NCBI RefSeq assembly: GCF_001653235.2
Contig: NW_019154044.1
Coordinates: 496,001 to 560,000 of the forward strand
DNA from: Pochonia chlamydosporia 170
Taxonomy: Eukaryota > Ascomycota > Sordariomycetes > Hypocreales > Clavicipitaceae
Direction of reading: 5' to 3'
DNA: 64,000 nucleotides
The notes beneath the pieces were generated by a model. That model searched no databases. It had not been told where the DNA came from and saw nothing but the letters and a program-made list of their open reading frames with translations. The position numbers were made by a program, and so were the translations under genes. The stretch's first letter is position 1; each line of letters begins with the position of its first letter. Positions 45,412 to 56,252 of the stretch are shown piece by piece.

Positions 45412-45444
<33 letters not shown>
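45412..45444 (+). repeat. Poly-A tract
   Basis: An uninterrupted run of 33 A residues lies about 75 nt beyond the family A/C repeat blocks. It could be the tail of a retroposed sequence, but no target-site duplication was identified. Confidence 0.9.
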
Positions 45445-45446
<2 letters not shown>

Positions 45447-47499
45447 AAGATATACTTTGTACAATACCGAATATTGCGTATTTATTACCAACTAAAGCAA
45501 TGTTTGCAAGTACCATGCATTATGCTCGTTACAGCTATTATATTGTACGAGAGAAAGTGTTTTGTTGTGCCAGCCTGTGCTGGCTCCTCCCGTTGTCTAC
45601 GACAAGTTTCCATGCGATAACCGTCCGATACGGCGGCAAACTGTAGTGGTCCAACTCTCTTTCCTCGGTCCTCTATGCTAAAAATCGAGAATCTTCTGCT
45701 TATATAATTAGGTGTTCAAATCATAAGAGGGTCTTTGTAGAGGTAACAAGATGCTGCGTCTAAAGCATTTGCTATATTAAAGCAAGTAAAGGAACAGACA
45801 GAAAACAGACGGACGATAAGTTAGAAGTGAAGTCCTGGGTCCTGGTGTAACGAACTTAATTCACAGTAATAGATAAATAGCTAGGCAGGAGCAACAGAGG
45901 CGTTATATTCAAGACTGAAACTTGCCCTCGCATTTCTAGACGTGCGCCGCGCTGGCATCTGTGCGCCTTTACACCTGGACTGCAATCAAGCTGAAGCGAG
46001 ACGGTATTTACCTCCATATCTAACGTAGTTAGATCACAAAACTCAGCAGATAAACGAGAAAAAGCCTAATAATACTCAGCGCGGGTAGTCACAGGAAGCA
46101 CATGCATGTTGGTCACAATATGTACATGAATGGGACAAGGGATTGTCGCCGGAGTTTGGGGTGTCCCTACTGTCCCTATGTTTCCACTGGACCACATTAA
46201 TTGAGTCTTAACTTTAAGTCTCTTCAGGCAAAAGAACTACTCTAGCCACTCCAGGACTGCTGAGCTGGCAGCACGGTGCGCCTACCAGCCATTCTGGACA
46301 AGGTTAAACAACTGCATGACAACCTTGCTTTAGCTTTCCGTGTGTTAGTTTAGCTGGAACAAGAACAAGAATGGACAATATTTCCCCATCACGGCCAACT
46401 GTCCGAAATTAACCCATGAAAGCATACATGATATCCCACAGTCGCAAAGTCCCACACAAGGCTGTATCGAAAGCGTGCGGCGATGAGTTACCCTTCCCTG
46501 TACTCCGTATAGCGAAATCTAATTAAACCCTGGCGGGTATGGTGGTACCTTATCCTGGTTGTGGTAGGGAGTAATCGTATATATGTATTTGATTGCACAA
46601 AGGCCAAGAATTTCCAGGTATAAGGCCGGCACTGGGTGTTAGCGCCTTCCTCCGTTTCGGACTTGCCAACGTCGACGTCTTCCATTTTCAACCGATTAAG
46701 ACGAAAGAAGATTTCTCCGAAAAGTTAGCTTATTGTCCTCTGAATATTGAGAACTTTACCTCCCCGTTTTTTGGCAATAACATCTAAAACTAGAAACCCA
46801 TAAGCCCGAAAGAAAAGCTTGGCGGGATCCCGTATGTTCTGGTAGGTACGAAAACGCCTCTGTTTTGGTTATGGTTTTTGGTGTGTCTGTCTTAGGCTAA
46901 CAAAATAATAATTCTCTTAATTTTGTCTCCTTATTGCGTGGCGTTTATCCTTGCATTATTCTTAATCTAACGTTAGTGTTTTACCTATGTTGGTGGCTAG
47001 AGATCTATTAAGAATGCAAAAGGCTGCTCTTTTTTCTTACATGGCAGCAAGCAAGCTGAACGTTTAGTTGCTACAATCGGTAGAAAACAGGTGGGTTAGT
47101 TTAATAGCGGCTTGTTATAACAGTGAGATAGAAAGACACTAATTAATAAAACTAGATAGTTTTAAGCTTATAGCAGCTGTCAAGTCGACAAAGGAATTAA
47201 TGTAAACGGTGAAACTACATATGGTGTTGACGTATGAGCTCATGAAGTAGCTAGGACAAGTCAGGTCAGGTATTTAATTCACTATACACGCGCTGTATAG
47301 GCCACTACGCTATAAAACATTATTACTCATAAGAAAAGACGTGAAATGCAAGGAAGACCAGCTGACGTATCCTAATGCTACTAGACCAAAAAGGATACAG
47401 CATTGTAAGCTGCCACAGGACTTACGCTGCACTGCGCATATATATCTAGGAATGACTCGATGACTACATGCGTACCTGTACCTTAAAACTCCAATCATT

Positions 47500-48589
47500 C
47501 TACCCCGTACTTGTCGTACTCCCGATAAACACTACCTCTACTGCGGCAAAACTATATGCTTAGTCAGGTATCAGTTAATATTAACAGGCGCACTAAAGTA
47601 GTGACTTACGCGGCAGTTGCGGAGAATATCTCTACTTTTTTGGCGGTTGTGAACAGTGCAATTGCTGTGGAAAAGACAGCAGTAAATACTATAACTAGTC
47701 CAATCCTAATAATCATGCGATTGACGAAGTAAAGGACAAGAATCGCCAAGGTGGGTAGTGTTGAGGAAATTATGGCCCCAATAATATTACTGATTCGTGA
47801 GATCCTCTCATCGGAATACTGTCGGGCTTCGCTCCCAAGGGCATGAGAGGTATGCGACTTGAATATGGTTAGTGGAGGAACAAGTTCGCGAAGTGGGAAA
47901 TTTGGTACCTTGGTCTGTCTGTGGCCCCATATGTTATGGTAGATATCAAGAAGACGGCCACCCAAGAAAGACGTAAATGCGTCATCCTCAAGGCGGCGAG
48001 GGAAAAGGGTAATGAACTCGCCCATGTCGGTCCCCTGCCACACTTTGGCTTCCTCACCCATAAGAAAGCTCTTACCGCCATTGGGTCTATTTAGCCAATC
48101 TCGCAGATTGCATAACTCCCGACTACTCGGATTATCTGAGCCTTTTAATTGTACCGCAAGTGCCAAAGCCGAGTCTAGCAACTGCAAGTCAGTAACTGCT
48201 AAAATGGTATTGTCGAAATATTATGTCCTACTATACTCCTGAAGCTTGCCCCCAATTCTAATTAACAGATCAAGTTGTTCAGAGTCTCCATCTTCCTCAT
48301 TGTCACGCATGGAGCGGAAATCTTTCGAATAGGTCCTGCGAATCTGATCGTGCGATTCAGCGTCCTCCACACGTATTTGTTGTAGTTCATGTTCCATCTC
48401 TTGAATTTCCGCTTGCAGGCGTAACAGGTTGAGCAAGTTGAGTTCCGTAAAGCGGCGAAATATTGCAGTATCAGGATACGAACCCATAAGCTTAGCCAAT
48501 GTAGGGTATCCATCCCTTGCCTCGTTGTCGTTTTCAGGTGGCGGCGCGCTGCACGAGGAAAACTCCGGCTGAGCAACAGGGTGGTCCAT
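47500..48589 (-). CDS. DUF6594 membrane protein, 324 aa
   Basis: Three exons (48232-48589, 47610-48174, 47500-47551) join in frame; introns of 57 and 58 nt use GTAGGA and GTAAGT donors. The N-terminal half is helical and charged, with the family-typical YPTLAKLMGSYPDTAIFRRF segment and LLRLQAEIQEMEHEL coiled coil. The GKLQEYN-SALALA junction and FPRRLEDDAFTSFLGGRL are also characteristic. The C-terminus has three hydrophobic helices (IIGAIISSTLPTLAILVLYF, IRIGLVIVFTAVFSTAIALF and FAAVEVVFIG) separated by short loops. The tiny last exon supplies the third helix. Function is unknown; DUF6594 genes are numerous in filamentous ascomycetes. The gene is divergent from the Fungal_N/retropepsin-like gene. 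A decayed paralogue lies at 12655-13781. Confidence 0.9.
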
Positions 48590-49006
48590 GGTATCAATCC
48601 TCTTAGTAAGGCTTTAGTTTGTGATGAATTTAGATTGCAGGAGAACTATTTGCAAGAGACGGTGGCCGTTCTTGAAAATAGGGTATAACAGATTTTCCTT
48701 TTCGCAGGAGTTCTGTCTGTCCAGAGACGTGGTCGCAATACAAATCATCCTCAGAGGGTCTACAGCCTCATTATTTAGCTGCGGCTGATGTACATATCCA
48801 ACATTAAGCCACAGCGCCTACCGCCTTGGTCTCATTGGTGCTGTCTCACTAAATTGAGAAGCGGTTGGGCAGGCATTTGGCGTCCGCCCAAACAAGGGCT
48901 TTCCCATTCTCTTTTGCCTCGAAGACTACCCTCGAGAACCTTTCCCCGATCTCAAGTCTTAACGATCAAATAACCAGTCACTGCCGTTCATCGTGAAAAA
49001 TGAAAC
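48590..49006. promoter_or_regulatory. Shared divergent promoter region
   Basis: Only 417 bp separate the ATGs of the DUF6594 gene (-) and the retropepsin-like gene (+). No TATA element is evident, and pyrimidine-rich stretches precede the plus ATG. Co-regulation is inference. Confidence 0.4.
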
Positions 49007-50508
49007 ATGGATCCACTATCTTTGACTGCCGGCGTTATCAACATAGTGGATTCTTCTCGTCGCACTCTTCAAGCCCTATCATCGTCAAGTTCCTGGCAGG
49101 GTGAACGGGCCTCACTCGTTCAACTGGAGACGCAGATATGTATCCAAATTCTTGATGAAATGGGACAAATTGCTCTTTCATACACATCCTCTATTCCCGA
49201 GAGCGCCTCACTCTGCTTACGGCTCTGTCAACGGCATCTTCAAGTTTTGGACAAGCATCTTACCGACTTAAAAAAAGCTCCACGCAAACTATTACCAGTC
49301 ACGGAGTTGGAGAAGACCTTGAAAGACTTCAGACGTTCTGTTAAGCTTCTCAGAGATATCATCATGGAGTAAGGGCTGCCTCGCACCAATGGCGATTATC
49401 TTTTAGTGGCTTCCATTAACTCATGTTGTGATTTTCTCGCAGCTCTCTTACTCAACACCTTGTGAAGGAATACCGTCATGCGATCCGCGGAATAAATGTT
49501 GGAGATATGTATATCAATAATTCGATTGATACGACGCTTGACGTTGAAGCTACCAAAGAACATGTCCGGCCTGTTATGGATCAGCTAGGTAAAATGCTCG
49601 CGGAGGGTGTCAACTGTTCAACGCTCTACATTAATAACTCATTCATGGACCGAATCGACCTCGAGAGCAACAAGCCAGAGGAGGTGCTGAATCAGCTAAG
49701 GCAGGCTGTGAGAAATGTGTCTAACAATGCGGACACTATGCAAAGCGAACCTGATCCGTTTGAGTTCCAAGCAAAAATACTATCTTCAGACGGAGACTCT
49801 AGTGAGCCTATATCAATATGTGCGAAGCTCGATACTCAAAGCGGCGAAAACTGGATGTCAAGTCAGATCGTCTCCCGCGTTGGGTTAGAGAATAAAATCG
49901 TTCGGTTCGAGGACGACGCTCCATTGTACCTAGGCTTCGGGGGCGGAAGGTTCCATCCTGTTGGAACCGTCGAGATTATGTGGACAAGAAATTCTACCAA
50001 ATCCTGGAATACCAAGTTCTTGGTCAATTCTCAGGCCCCATTTGACATGATACTCGGCAAAAAGTTTATTATAGACGAAGGTCTCTTTGTCTTTGGGGAG
50101 CCAGTCTTAGCGACGAGGTTGGCTCCTTTATCTAGAGGTATGATTCCCATAGCTGAATTGCCTAGCACTTGCTGACACAGCGAAGACGACTACCGCCGAA
50201 TGGAGGAGAGTATCCGGGAGAGAGGCGCACATAATACGGAATTGTCAATGACTCGAGAAGCCAGGGACGCCGCGGCTCGCCAGAAACGGCGTGAGAAAAA
50301 GGCTGCCTCTAGGATGAGCCGTTCATCAACGCCCGGATGGAGAACACCCTCAGCTCGACCGCCCGCGCCATCTGTGCAGTTAGATTCAGAAGACCCAGGC
50401 GCAAGTATTTCAGGGACGCAATCTGACCTAATGGCATCAGCGTCTGTGTCTCCTGAGGAATTGCTTCAAATATCTCCAAATCCTCAATTGAATCAAGAAA
50501 CGTCCTAG
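49007..50508 (+). CDS. Fungal_N-type N-terminus with retropepsin-like domain, 454 aa
   Basis: Exons 49007-49368, 49443-50117 and 50181-50508 join in frame (introns 74 and 63 nt; the second uses donor GTTGGC and is less certain). The start MDPLSLTAGVINIVDSS is typical of the Fungal_N helical domain seen at the N-terminus of NLRs and related proteins. Residues ~125-190 include two related pieces, DMYINNSIDTTLD and TLYINNSFMDRID. Residues ~235-345 resemble a retropepsin-like aspartic protease: CAKLDTQSGENWMS, FGGGRFHPVGTVEIMW, FLVNSQAPFDMILGKKF. The catalytic triplet expected as DTG reads DTQ. The C-terminal exon is a basic coiled segment followed by Ser/Pro-rich sequence. Such proteins are common in Hypocreales but uncharacterised. 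Proteolytic activity is doubtful given DTQ. Confidence 0.8.
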
Positions 50509-51244
50509 ATGCAGCCAGTGTTTTGGAGTGGTCGAAGCTATCTCGGCTTAGTACCGGCCAACTTCAATCAGATAGTAACTGCAGCTTGAGACGAGTAAGG
50601 GAGAAACATCAGATGAGAAGGCTCTGGATGGCAAAAGTCTCTGGAGGACCCATAGCATCGCAAAGGCAGCATCGAGTCGAAGAGGTCTGGCTCGGTTTAA
50701 CAGCGAAAAAAGCTTAGTCTACCATATCCAGCCATATTTCAACTCTGAGTCTCTAGGTCAGCGGCGTTACCAGGCTCAAGAAGGCGGCAATCTAAACTTA
50801 CAAGACGAGTAATTCTATTGTCTACATGTAATTCTAAGAGTATTGCGTAGTAGGCAAAGACACAAGACTAAAAGCAGGTACAAGCTTGGGCAGTTAGTTT
50901 AATTAACACTGGCATTATGCCATACTCTCCTCTGGGAAGGCCAGCAATCACGACGTAATGGCTGCCCAATCTTGACGAACTGTAACTTAGTTAATTAATG
51001 CCTTTGTGAAGGATTAGCGTGGGTTGTATCATGTCGACCCGCTGTGATGGCACGAAAGTCACATGCAGCCATTTGCGAACTGAACAAGCCTTATCCCTAT
51101 AGGTAAGTAGCCAGGGGAAAATGCTCCTAGGCGTGGTTGTAACTCGTAGTTAGGTCTGGTAGTGTTCCGCGGGTGGTCACGGCAACATCCATTGTCCAAC
51201 TTGGTGACATTAAATACGGCTGCAAACCGTAATCCTCCACACCA

Positions 51245-51385
51245 ACCCTCAGTTCTCTGTCCTCCAAAAATGAACACCACACCCTCTATTTTCGGAGGTA
51301 CGCTCCTCTATATCTGGAAGCATTAAAACCACAGAGAAGAGCTTAACGGGATCGAGATTTTTTATGCGGCTGTGGTCGTATGTGA
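51245..51385 (+). repeat. Dispersed repeat family C, copy 2
   Basis: Direct copy of 36545-36680, ending with TATGCGGCTGTGGTCGTATG at about 51362-51381. Confidence 0.65.
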
Positions 51386-52990
51386 CAGCGATACTGCTAA
51401 TTTGCTATTTGTTTACTGCTCAAAATCAAGTAGCCAGTTACCCTACACCTAGGCAGATCTTCCTGGGCCTTTTGTCCACAGTTCAACGAATGCAGATGGG
51501 AAGTAATTTTTGTTTCTATTTCAAAAACAATTTCTTCAAAGAATTGTGGAACATTAGTTAAACTATGCCAAATGAGCCAGAATAGCTAAATTGTCTGTTG
51601 TAGTGCGAGGTGTTTGTGCTTGACAACCAAACAGAGTGTCGAGGAGCTCATCACAGTTCAGCGGCCAACAAATCGCGTGTGAACATTCCCAAGGAGATGG
51701 TTCAATCTCACCTAGATGCTCTCAACTCCAATTAATCAACCAATGCAAACTAACAGCCCGACAATTTGTAATCCACCGCAAGCCAACCCAATCACACGCA
51801 ACTCACTTACACCGTCGGACCGACAACCCGCCTGACGATTCACAAATCGAATCGAATCGATGCAGACATGGACACGATGGATTCCCCTCAATTGACAAAA
51901 ACAAAATTAAACCGAGCTAATACGTCCGGAACTAACCAGCGGGGTAACAATGGAGGCAAGGCGATGCACGATACTTTACTTCCGCTCGGCCAAGTCGGGA
52001 TGTGACCATTCCTCACAGAAAGGGTGTCAAGACCACGTTAAACAGGAACCAGACATGTAATAAACGCGAACCAATCCGATGGCACAAGTTTACCCACGAC
52101 ATTATCCGCAGTTCTAGATCTCTTCGCAGCCTTGCCAACATTGTGTACATCTGCAAGGCAGTTGTGCGCCTCATGCAACTCGCTTAAATTCCCGTGAAAT
52201 TTTACCCGAACGGCAGAGCCTCGACTTGTATCCCACGATAGAGTAATTACATTCCACCAATCCTGCTGTTTGGCGTAATTTAATGAAATACAAACATGTT
52301 TGCATATACGGAATTGACTATTGTTTGCTATCTACTCTTCAACAGACATGACTGGCAACTGGCAATGGACCGCGTAAATTCACAGGTCAAAATTAAGCGA
52401 CATCGTGCAAAAACCAGGACCCTGTCGACATTGTCAACATCTTGGTTCCAATTACTCACAGGCACGCAGTCGGGCCGGTTCGACGCCCCATATTTTGAAA
52501 GGGCCAAGAGTAGACGGCCCCGGGCCTAATGCTGGAGACGGAGATGGAGATCAATTTGATGGTACGGAGTGTGCCCCTGGCCAAGAAATGGCACTGGGAC
52601 TGGGACTGGGATCTGCCGGCAACGAAAATCGACTGTGGAGTTCTCCGTAGAAACACGATGACGATGGCGAGGCATCATTGCCGTGAAGAATTGTCCGCAT
52701 ATCATCGGTCAATGTAAAAAAAATGCATGATAACAATTAATACAAATTCACTTCACAGTTAAGACCAATTAGATCTCCAGCATAACGACACCAGTTCATG
52801 ATGAAATGCAATCTCCATGCAGACAGACAACATGCTCGGCCGTATGTCGCTCGAATGGCTGACGGCGCCACCCAGCCTCATCCCCATCAGGCAAGAACCA
52901 AGACACGGACTTTCGACACAACTTCCAAGAAACACAAAGATGACCCGGTTCACCATCAGCATCATCTTCACCCATGGACCGTTTGTTTGT

Positions 52991-53013
52991 CCCCGCAGCG
53001 CCACAGGCCGGGG
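52991..53013 (+). promoter_or_regulatory. Candidate CreA carbon-repression sites
   Basis: Two matches to the CreA consensus SYGGRG lie about 270-290 nt upstream of the alpha-glucosidase ATG: CCCCGC (reverse orientation, 52991-52996) and CCGGGG (53008-53013). Paired CreA sites upstream of a glycoside hydrolase are plausible, but the hexamer is short and can occur by chance. Confidence 0.35.
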
Positions 53014-53282
53014 TGGGCGGAGACTCCGCAGCTTTTTTACTTCACTCACAATAAACAAGCAAGGCAAGCTAAGCTCTACATGATCCTTGAACGATTCTAG
53101 CTCGAGCTAGACATGCATAGAGCAAGTTTGAAGCATCGTGCAGATGAGAGGGGCTGTGGAGGTCTTCACAGTAACATGAGCTGCATCTGCACGAAGCTTA
53201 TAAGAATGTCGAATCCTCTTCATTTTTCCATTTAGGAATTGCTCGCTCGTCCCTCAATTCCATTTCTTACTCCTGCACCGCC

Positions 53283-56252
53283 ATGAGACATTGGAAGAGC
53301 CTCCTCTTTTCGGGCCTCGCCTCCGCGGGCGCCCTCGTCACTCGCAATGGTGGCGATGCCCTGGCCAAATGTCCCGGATACACGGCCTCCAATGTCAAGA
53401 CATCCGGTACTGGATTGACGGCTGATCTCAAACTCGCCGGAAAGGCGTGTAATGCCTACGGCGACGATCTAAAGAATCTCGTCCTGCAAGTCACATACGA
53501 GTCTGGTACGCTCACTTTTCCCACCACCACCAACAACAACAACAACAACCATACAGAAGAGAAACATCTAACAACAACAGATAACCGCCTCCATGTCAAG
53601 ATCCAAGACAAAGACAACCAAGTCTACCAGGTCCCAGCATCCGTGTTCCCCCGGCCCAGCGGCTCCTCCTCCGCATCCAGGAACAACCTCAAATTCGACT
53701 ACACCACCTCCCCATTCTCCTTCAAGGTCAGCCGCCGCGACACGCACGAAGTCCTCTTCGACACGTCCGCCGCCTCCCTCGTCTTCGAGTCGCAGTACCT
53801 CCGGCTGCGGACGAAACTCCCCAAGGATCCCTACCTGTACGGCCTGGGCGAGCACTCTGACCCGTTTCGTCTCAACACCACAAACTACATCCGCACCATG
53901 TGGAACCAGGACAGCTACGGTATTCCGTCGGGGGCGAACTTGTATGGCACGCAGCCGTTTTACCTTGAGCACCGGGAGAGCGGGTCGCACGGCGTGTTTC
54001 TGCTGAATTCGAATGGTATGGATGTCATGATTGACAAGGCTGCCGATGGGAGTCAGTACCTCGAGTATAATACCCTGGGTGGTGTCTTTGACTTTTGGTT
54101 CTTTGCGGGCAAGACGCCTACAAAGGTTGTTCAGCAGTATAGTGAGATTGCTGGCTTGCCTGCCATGCAGCCATATTGGGGGTTGGGATTCCACCAGTGC
54201 CGGTATGTCACCTTTCCTTCACATGTTGTATGCTCCTTTCCTCATATGCTTTCCTTTTCGTATATGCTTTCCTCCTCATATGCTTCATGTACTAACACCC
54301 CCAGATACGGCTACCAAGACGTCTTTGACGTAGCCGAAGTCGTCTACAACTACAGCAAAGCCGCCATCCCCCTCGAGACAATGTGGACAGACATAGACTA
54401 CATGGACCGCCGGCGCGTCTTCACCGTCGACCCGGATCGCTTCCCGCTCCACAAGATGCGCGAGCTCGTCTCCCACCTCCACGACCACGACCAGCACTAC
54501 ATCGTCATGGTCGACCCGGCCGTCGCGTACCAGGACTATCCACCTCTCAAAAAGGGCCTCGAGCAGGACATCTTCCTGAAGCGCGACAACGGCTCCGTGT
54601 GGCTGGGCGTCGTGTGGCCCGGCGTCACCGTCTTCCCCGACTGGTTCTCCAAGAACATCGAGGCCTACTGGAACGGCATGTTCGGCAGCTTCTTCAACAA
54701 GAAGACGGGCGTCGACATCGACGCCCTCTGGATCGACATGAACGAGCCGAGCAACTTCCCCTGCAACTTCCCCTGCGATGACCCCTACGCCGCCGCAAAG
54801 GGGTTCCCGCCTCCAGCGCCTCCCGTCCGCAGTCCTCCTCGAAAGCTGCCCGGCTGGCCGTGTGATTTCCAGCCCCCCGGCACAGACTGCAAACGCTCCG
54901 TCGAAGAGGTCGCTCACCAGGCTCGCTCTCCCGTTGGAACCGTCGAATCCCCCCGTGCAGTCGAGGCGCTCGCTCGCTCTGCTGAAGTCGAGCCCCGTGC
55001 CAAGGGCGACCAAAAGGGTCTTCCGGGCCGCGATCTCCTCTACCCCAAGTACGCCATCCACAACAAAGCCGCGTACATGGACTCGTGGAACTCTGACAAG
55101 GGCGGCATCTCCAACCACACCGTCAACACTGACCTCAAGCACCAGAACGGGCTGACCATGTACGACACGCACAACATGTACGGGTCCATGATGTCCATCG
55201 CCTCAAGAGAAGCCATGCTCGCGCGTCGTCCTGGCCTCCGCCCCATGATCATCACCCGCTCAACCTTTTCTGGCGCCGGCGCAAAGGTCGGCCACTGGCT
55301 CGGCGACAACTTCTCAACCTGGGACATGTACCGCAACTCGATCCGCGAGATGCTCGCCTTCACATCCATCTACGGCTTCAACATGGTCGGCTCTGACGTC
55401 TGCGGCTTTGCTCAAGACACCACCGAGGAACTATGCTCGCGATGGGCTGCCCTCGGCGCCTTTTCCACCTTCTACCGCAACCACAACGCCGAGGGCCAAA
55501 TCTCCCAGGAATTCTACCGCTGGCCCTCTGTCGCCGAGAGCGCCCGGAAAGCAATCGCCATTCGCTACCGCCTCCTCGACTACATCTACAGTGCCATGTA
55601 TACCGCCTCCGTCGACGGCTCGCCCGCCCTCCTGCCCATGCTGTACGTCTACCCCCACGACAAGGCGACCTGGACCCTCGAGCACCAGTACTTCTACGGC
55701 CCGGGCCTCATCGTCGCCCCCGTCACGCAGCAAGGCGCCACAAGCGTAGACATCTACCTCCCAGACGACCTCTTCTTCGACTGGTACACGCACAAGCCCA
55801 TCCGCGGCGGCGCAACCACCCACACCATCAAGGACGTCAGCACCACGACCATCCCGCTCTTCATCAGGGCAGGCGTCATCATCCCCACGCGCATCAACTC
55901 CACCTACACGACTACCGAGCTGCGCAAGCAAGACTTTGAGCTCCTCGTCCCCGTCGACGGCGTCAAGGGCCACGCCAAGGGCCAGCTGTACCTTGATGAC
56001 GGCGTGTCCATCGACCAGCACGGCAAGTACTCCCTCATCAACTTTGAGTACAAGAACGGCCAGCTCTCCTTTGACGGCGTCTTCAACTACAAGGGTCCCG
56101 CGAGAATCACAAAGATTACCTTCTTGGGACTGGGGTGCAAGCCCAAGCAGGGCAAGACTGACCACAACATTGCTGCGTCCAAGACCTACAGCCGCTCTGT
56201 TAACGTCAACTTGTCTTTGGCTAAGGCTGCGTCCTACAAGGCTAGCAATTAG
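53283..56252 (+). CDS. Secreted GH31 alpha-glucosidase, 955 aa
   Basis: Exons 53283-54202 and 54305-56252 (intron donor GTATGT, acceptor CCCCCAG). The intron is 102 nt with no stop, so an unspliced frame stays open. A signal peptide opens the protein (MRHWKSLLFSGLASAGALV). The GH31 N-terminal domain contains LYGLGEHSDPFRL; the barrel holds MQPYWGLGFHQCRYGY, the nucleophile region LWIDMNEPSNF and the acid/base region HWLGDNFSTWDMYR, followed by GSDVCGF and RNHNAEGQ. A proline/charge-rich insert (about residues 500-590) follows the nucleophile, as in secreted fungal alpha-glucosidases. The enzyme would release glucose from the non-reducing ends of alpha-linked maltooligosaccharides outside the cell. 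Codon use is strongly GC-ending, unlike the genes to the left. Candidate CreA sites lie upstream. Confidence 0.95.
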   Translation: MRHWKSLLFSGLASAGALVTRNGGDALAKCPGYTASNVKTSGTGLTADLKLAGKACNAYGDDLKNLVLQVTYESGTLTFPTTTNNNNNNHTEEKHLTTTDNRLHVKIQDKDNQVYQVPASVFPRPSGSSSASRNNLKFDYTTSPFSFKVSRRDTHEVLFDTSAASLVFESQYLRLRTKLPKDPYLYGLGEHSDPFRLNTTNYIRTMWNQDSYGIPSGANLYGTQPFYLEHRESGSHGVFLLNSNGMDVMIDKAADGSQYLEYNTLGGVFDFWFFAGKTPTKVVQQYSEIAGLPAMQPYWGLGFHQCRYVTFPSHVVCSFPHMLSFSYMLSSSYASCTNTPRYGYQDVFDVAEVVYNYSKAAIPLETMWTDIDYMDRRRVFTVDPDRFPLHKMRELVSHLHDHDQHYIVMVDPAVAYQDYPPLKKGLEQDIFLKRDNGSVWLGVVWPGVTVFPDWFSKNIEAYWNGMFGSFFNKKTGVDIDALWIDMNEPSNFPCNFPCDDPYAAAKGFPPPAPPVRSPPRKLPGWPCDFQPPGTDCKRSVEEVAHQARSPVGTVESPRAVEALARSAEVEPRAKGDQKGLPGRDLLYPKYAIHNKAAYMDSWNSDKGGISNHTVNTDLKHQNGLTMYDTHNMYGSMMSIASREAMLARRPGLRPMIITRSTFSGAGAKVGHWLGDNFSTWDMYRNSIREMLAFTSIYGFNMVGSDVCGFAQDTTEELCSRWAALGAFSTFYRNHNAEGQISQEFYRWPSVAESARKAIAIRYRLLDYIYSAMYTASVDGSPALLPMLYVYPHDKATWTLEHQYFYGPGLIVAPVTQQGATSVDIYLPDDLFFDWYTHKPIRGGATTHTIKDVSTTTIPLFIRAGVIIPTRINSTYTTTELRKQDFELLVPVDGVKGHAKGQLYLDDGVSIDQHGKYSLINFEYKNGQLSFDGVFNYKGPARITKITFLGLGCKPKQGKTDHNIAASKTYSRSVNVNLSLAKAASYKASN

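Larger units (their letters stand above)
44712..47499. other. Repeat-rich spacer without convincing gene
   Basis: It contains a family A copy (45150-45305), a 33-nt A-run (45412-45444), and segments weakly related to 40390-40660 and 36090-36210. The block 46815-46855 repeats 45118-45160 (GGGATCCCGTAT and TTCTGGTAGG). Frames here are short or low-complexity. Confidence 0.55.
50509..53282. other. Spacer marking a composition change, no convincing gene
   Basis: The left part holds a family C repeat copy (51245-51385). Short frames at 51636-52700 look non-coding. From about 52800 the sequence becomes GC-richer and leads into the alpha-glucosidase promoter. Confidence 0.5.

Noticed and set aside
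45380..45646. Lysine-rich frame over the poly-A tract
   Set aside because: The frame is created by the A-run and has no protein-like content.
54285..55172. 295-aa minus-strand frame opposite the alpha-glucosidase
   Set aside because: It is the antisense shadow of a GC-ending coding sequence (Val/Gly/Asp-rich composition) with no motif of its own.
55431..56165. 244-aa minus-strand frame opposite the alpha-glucosidase
   Set aside because: Same shadow effect from biased codon use on the coding strand.
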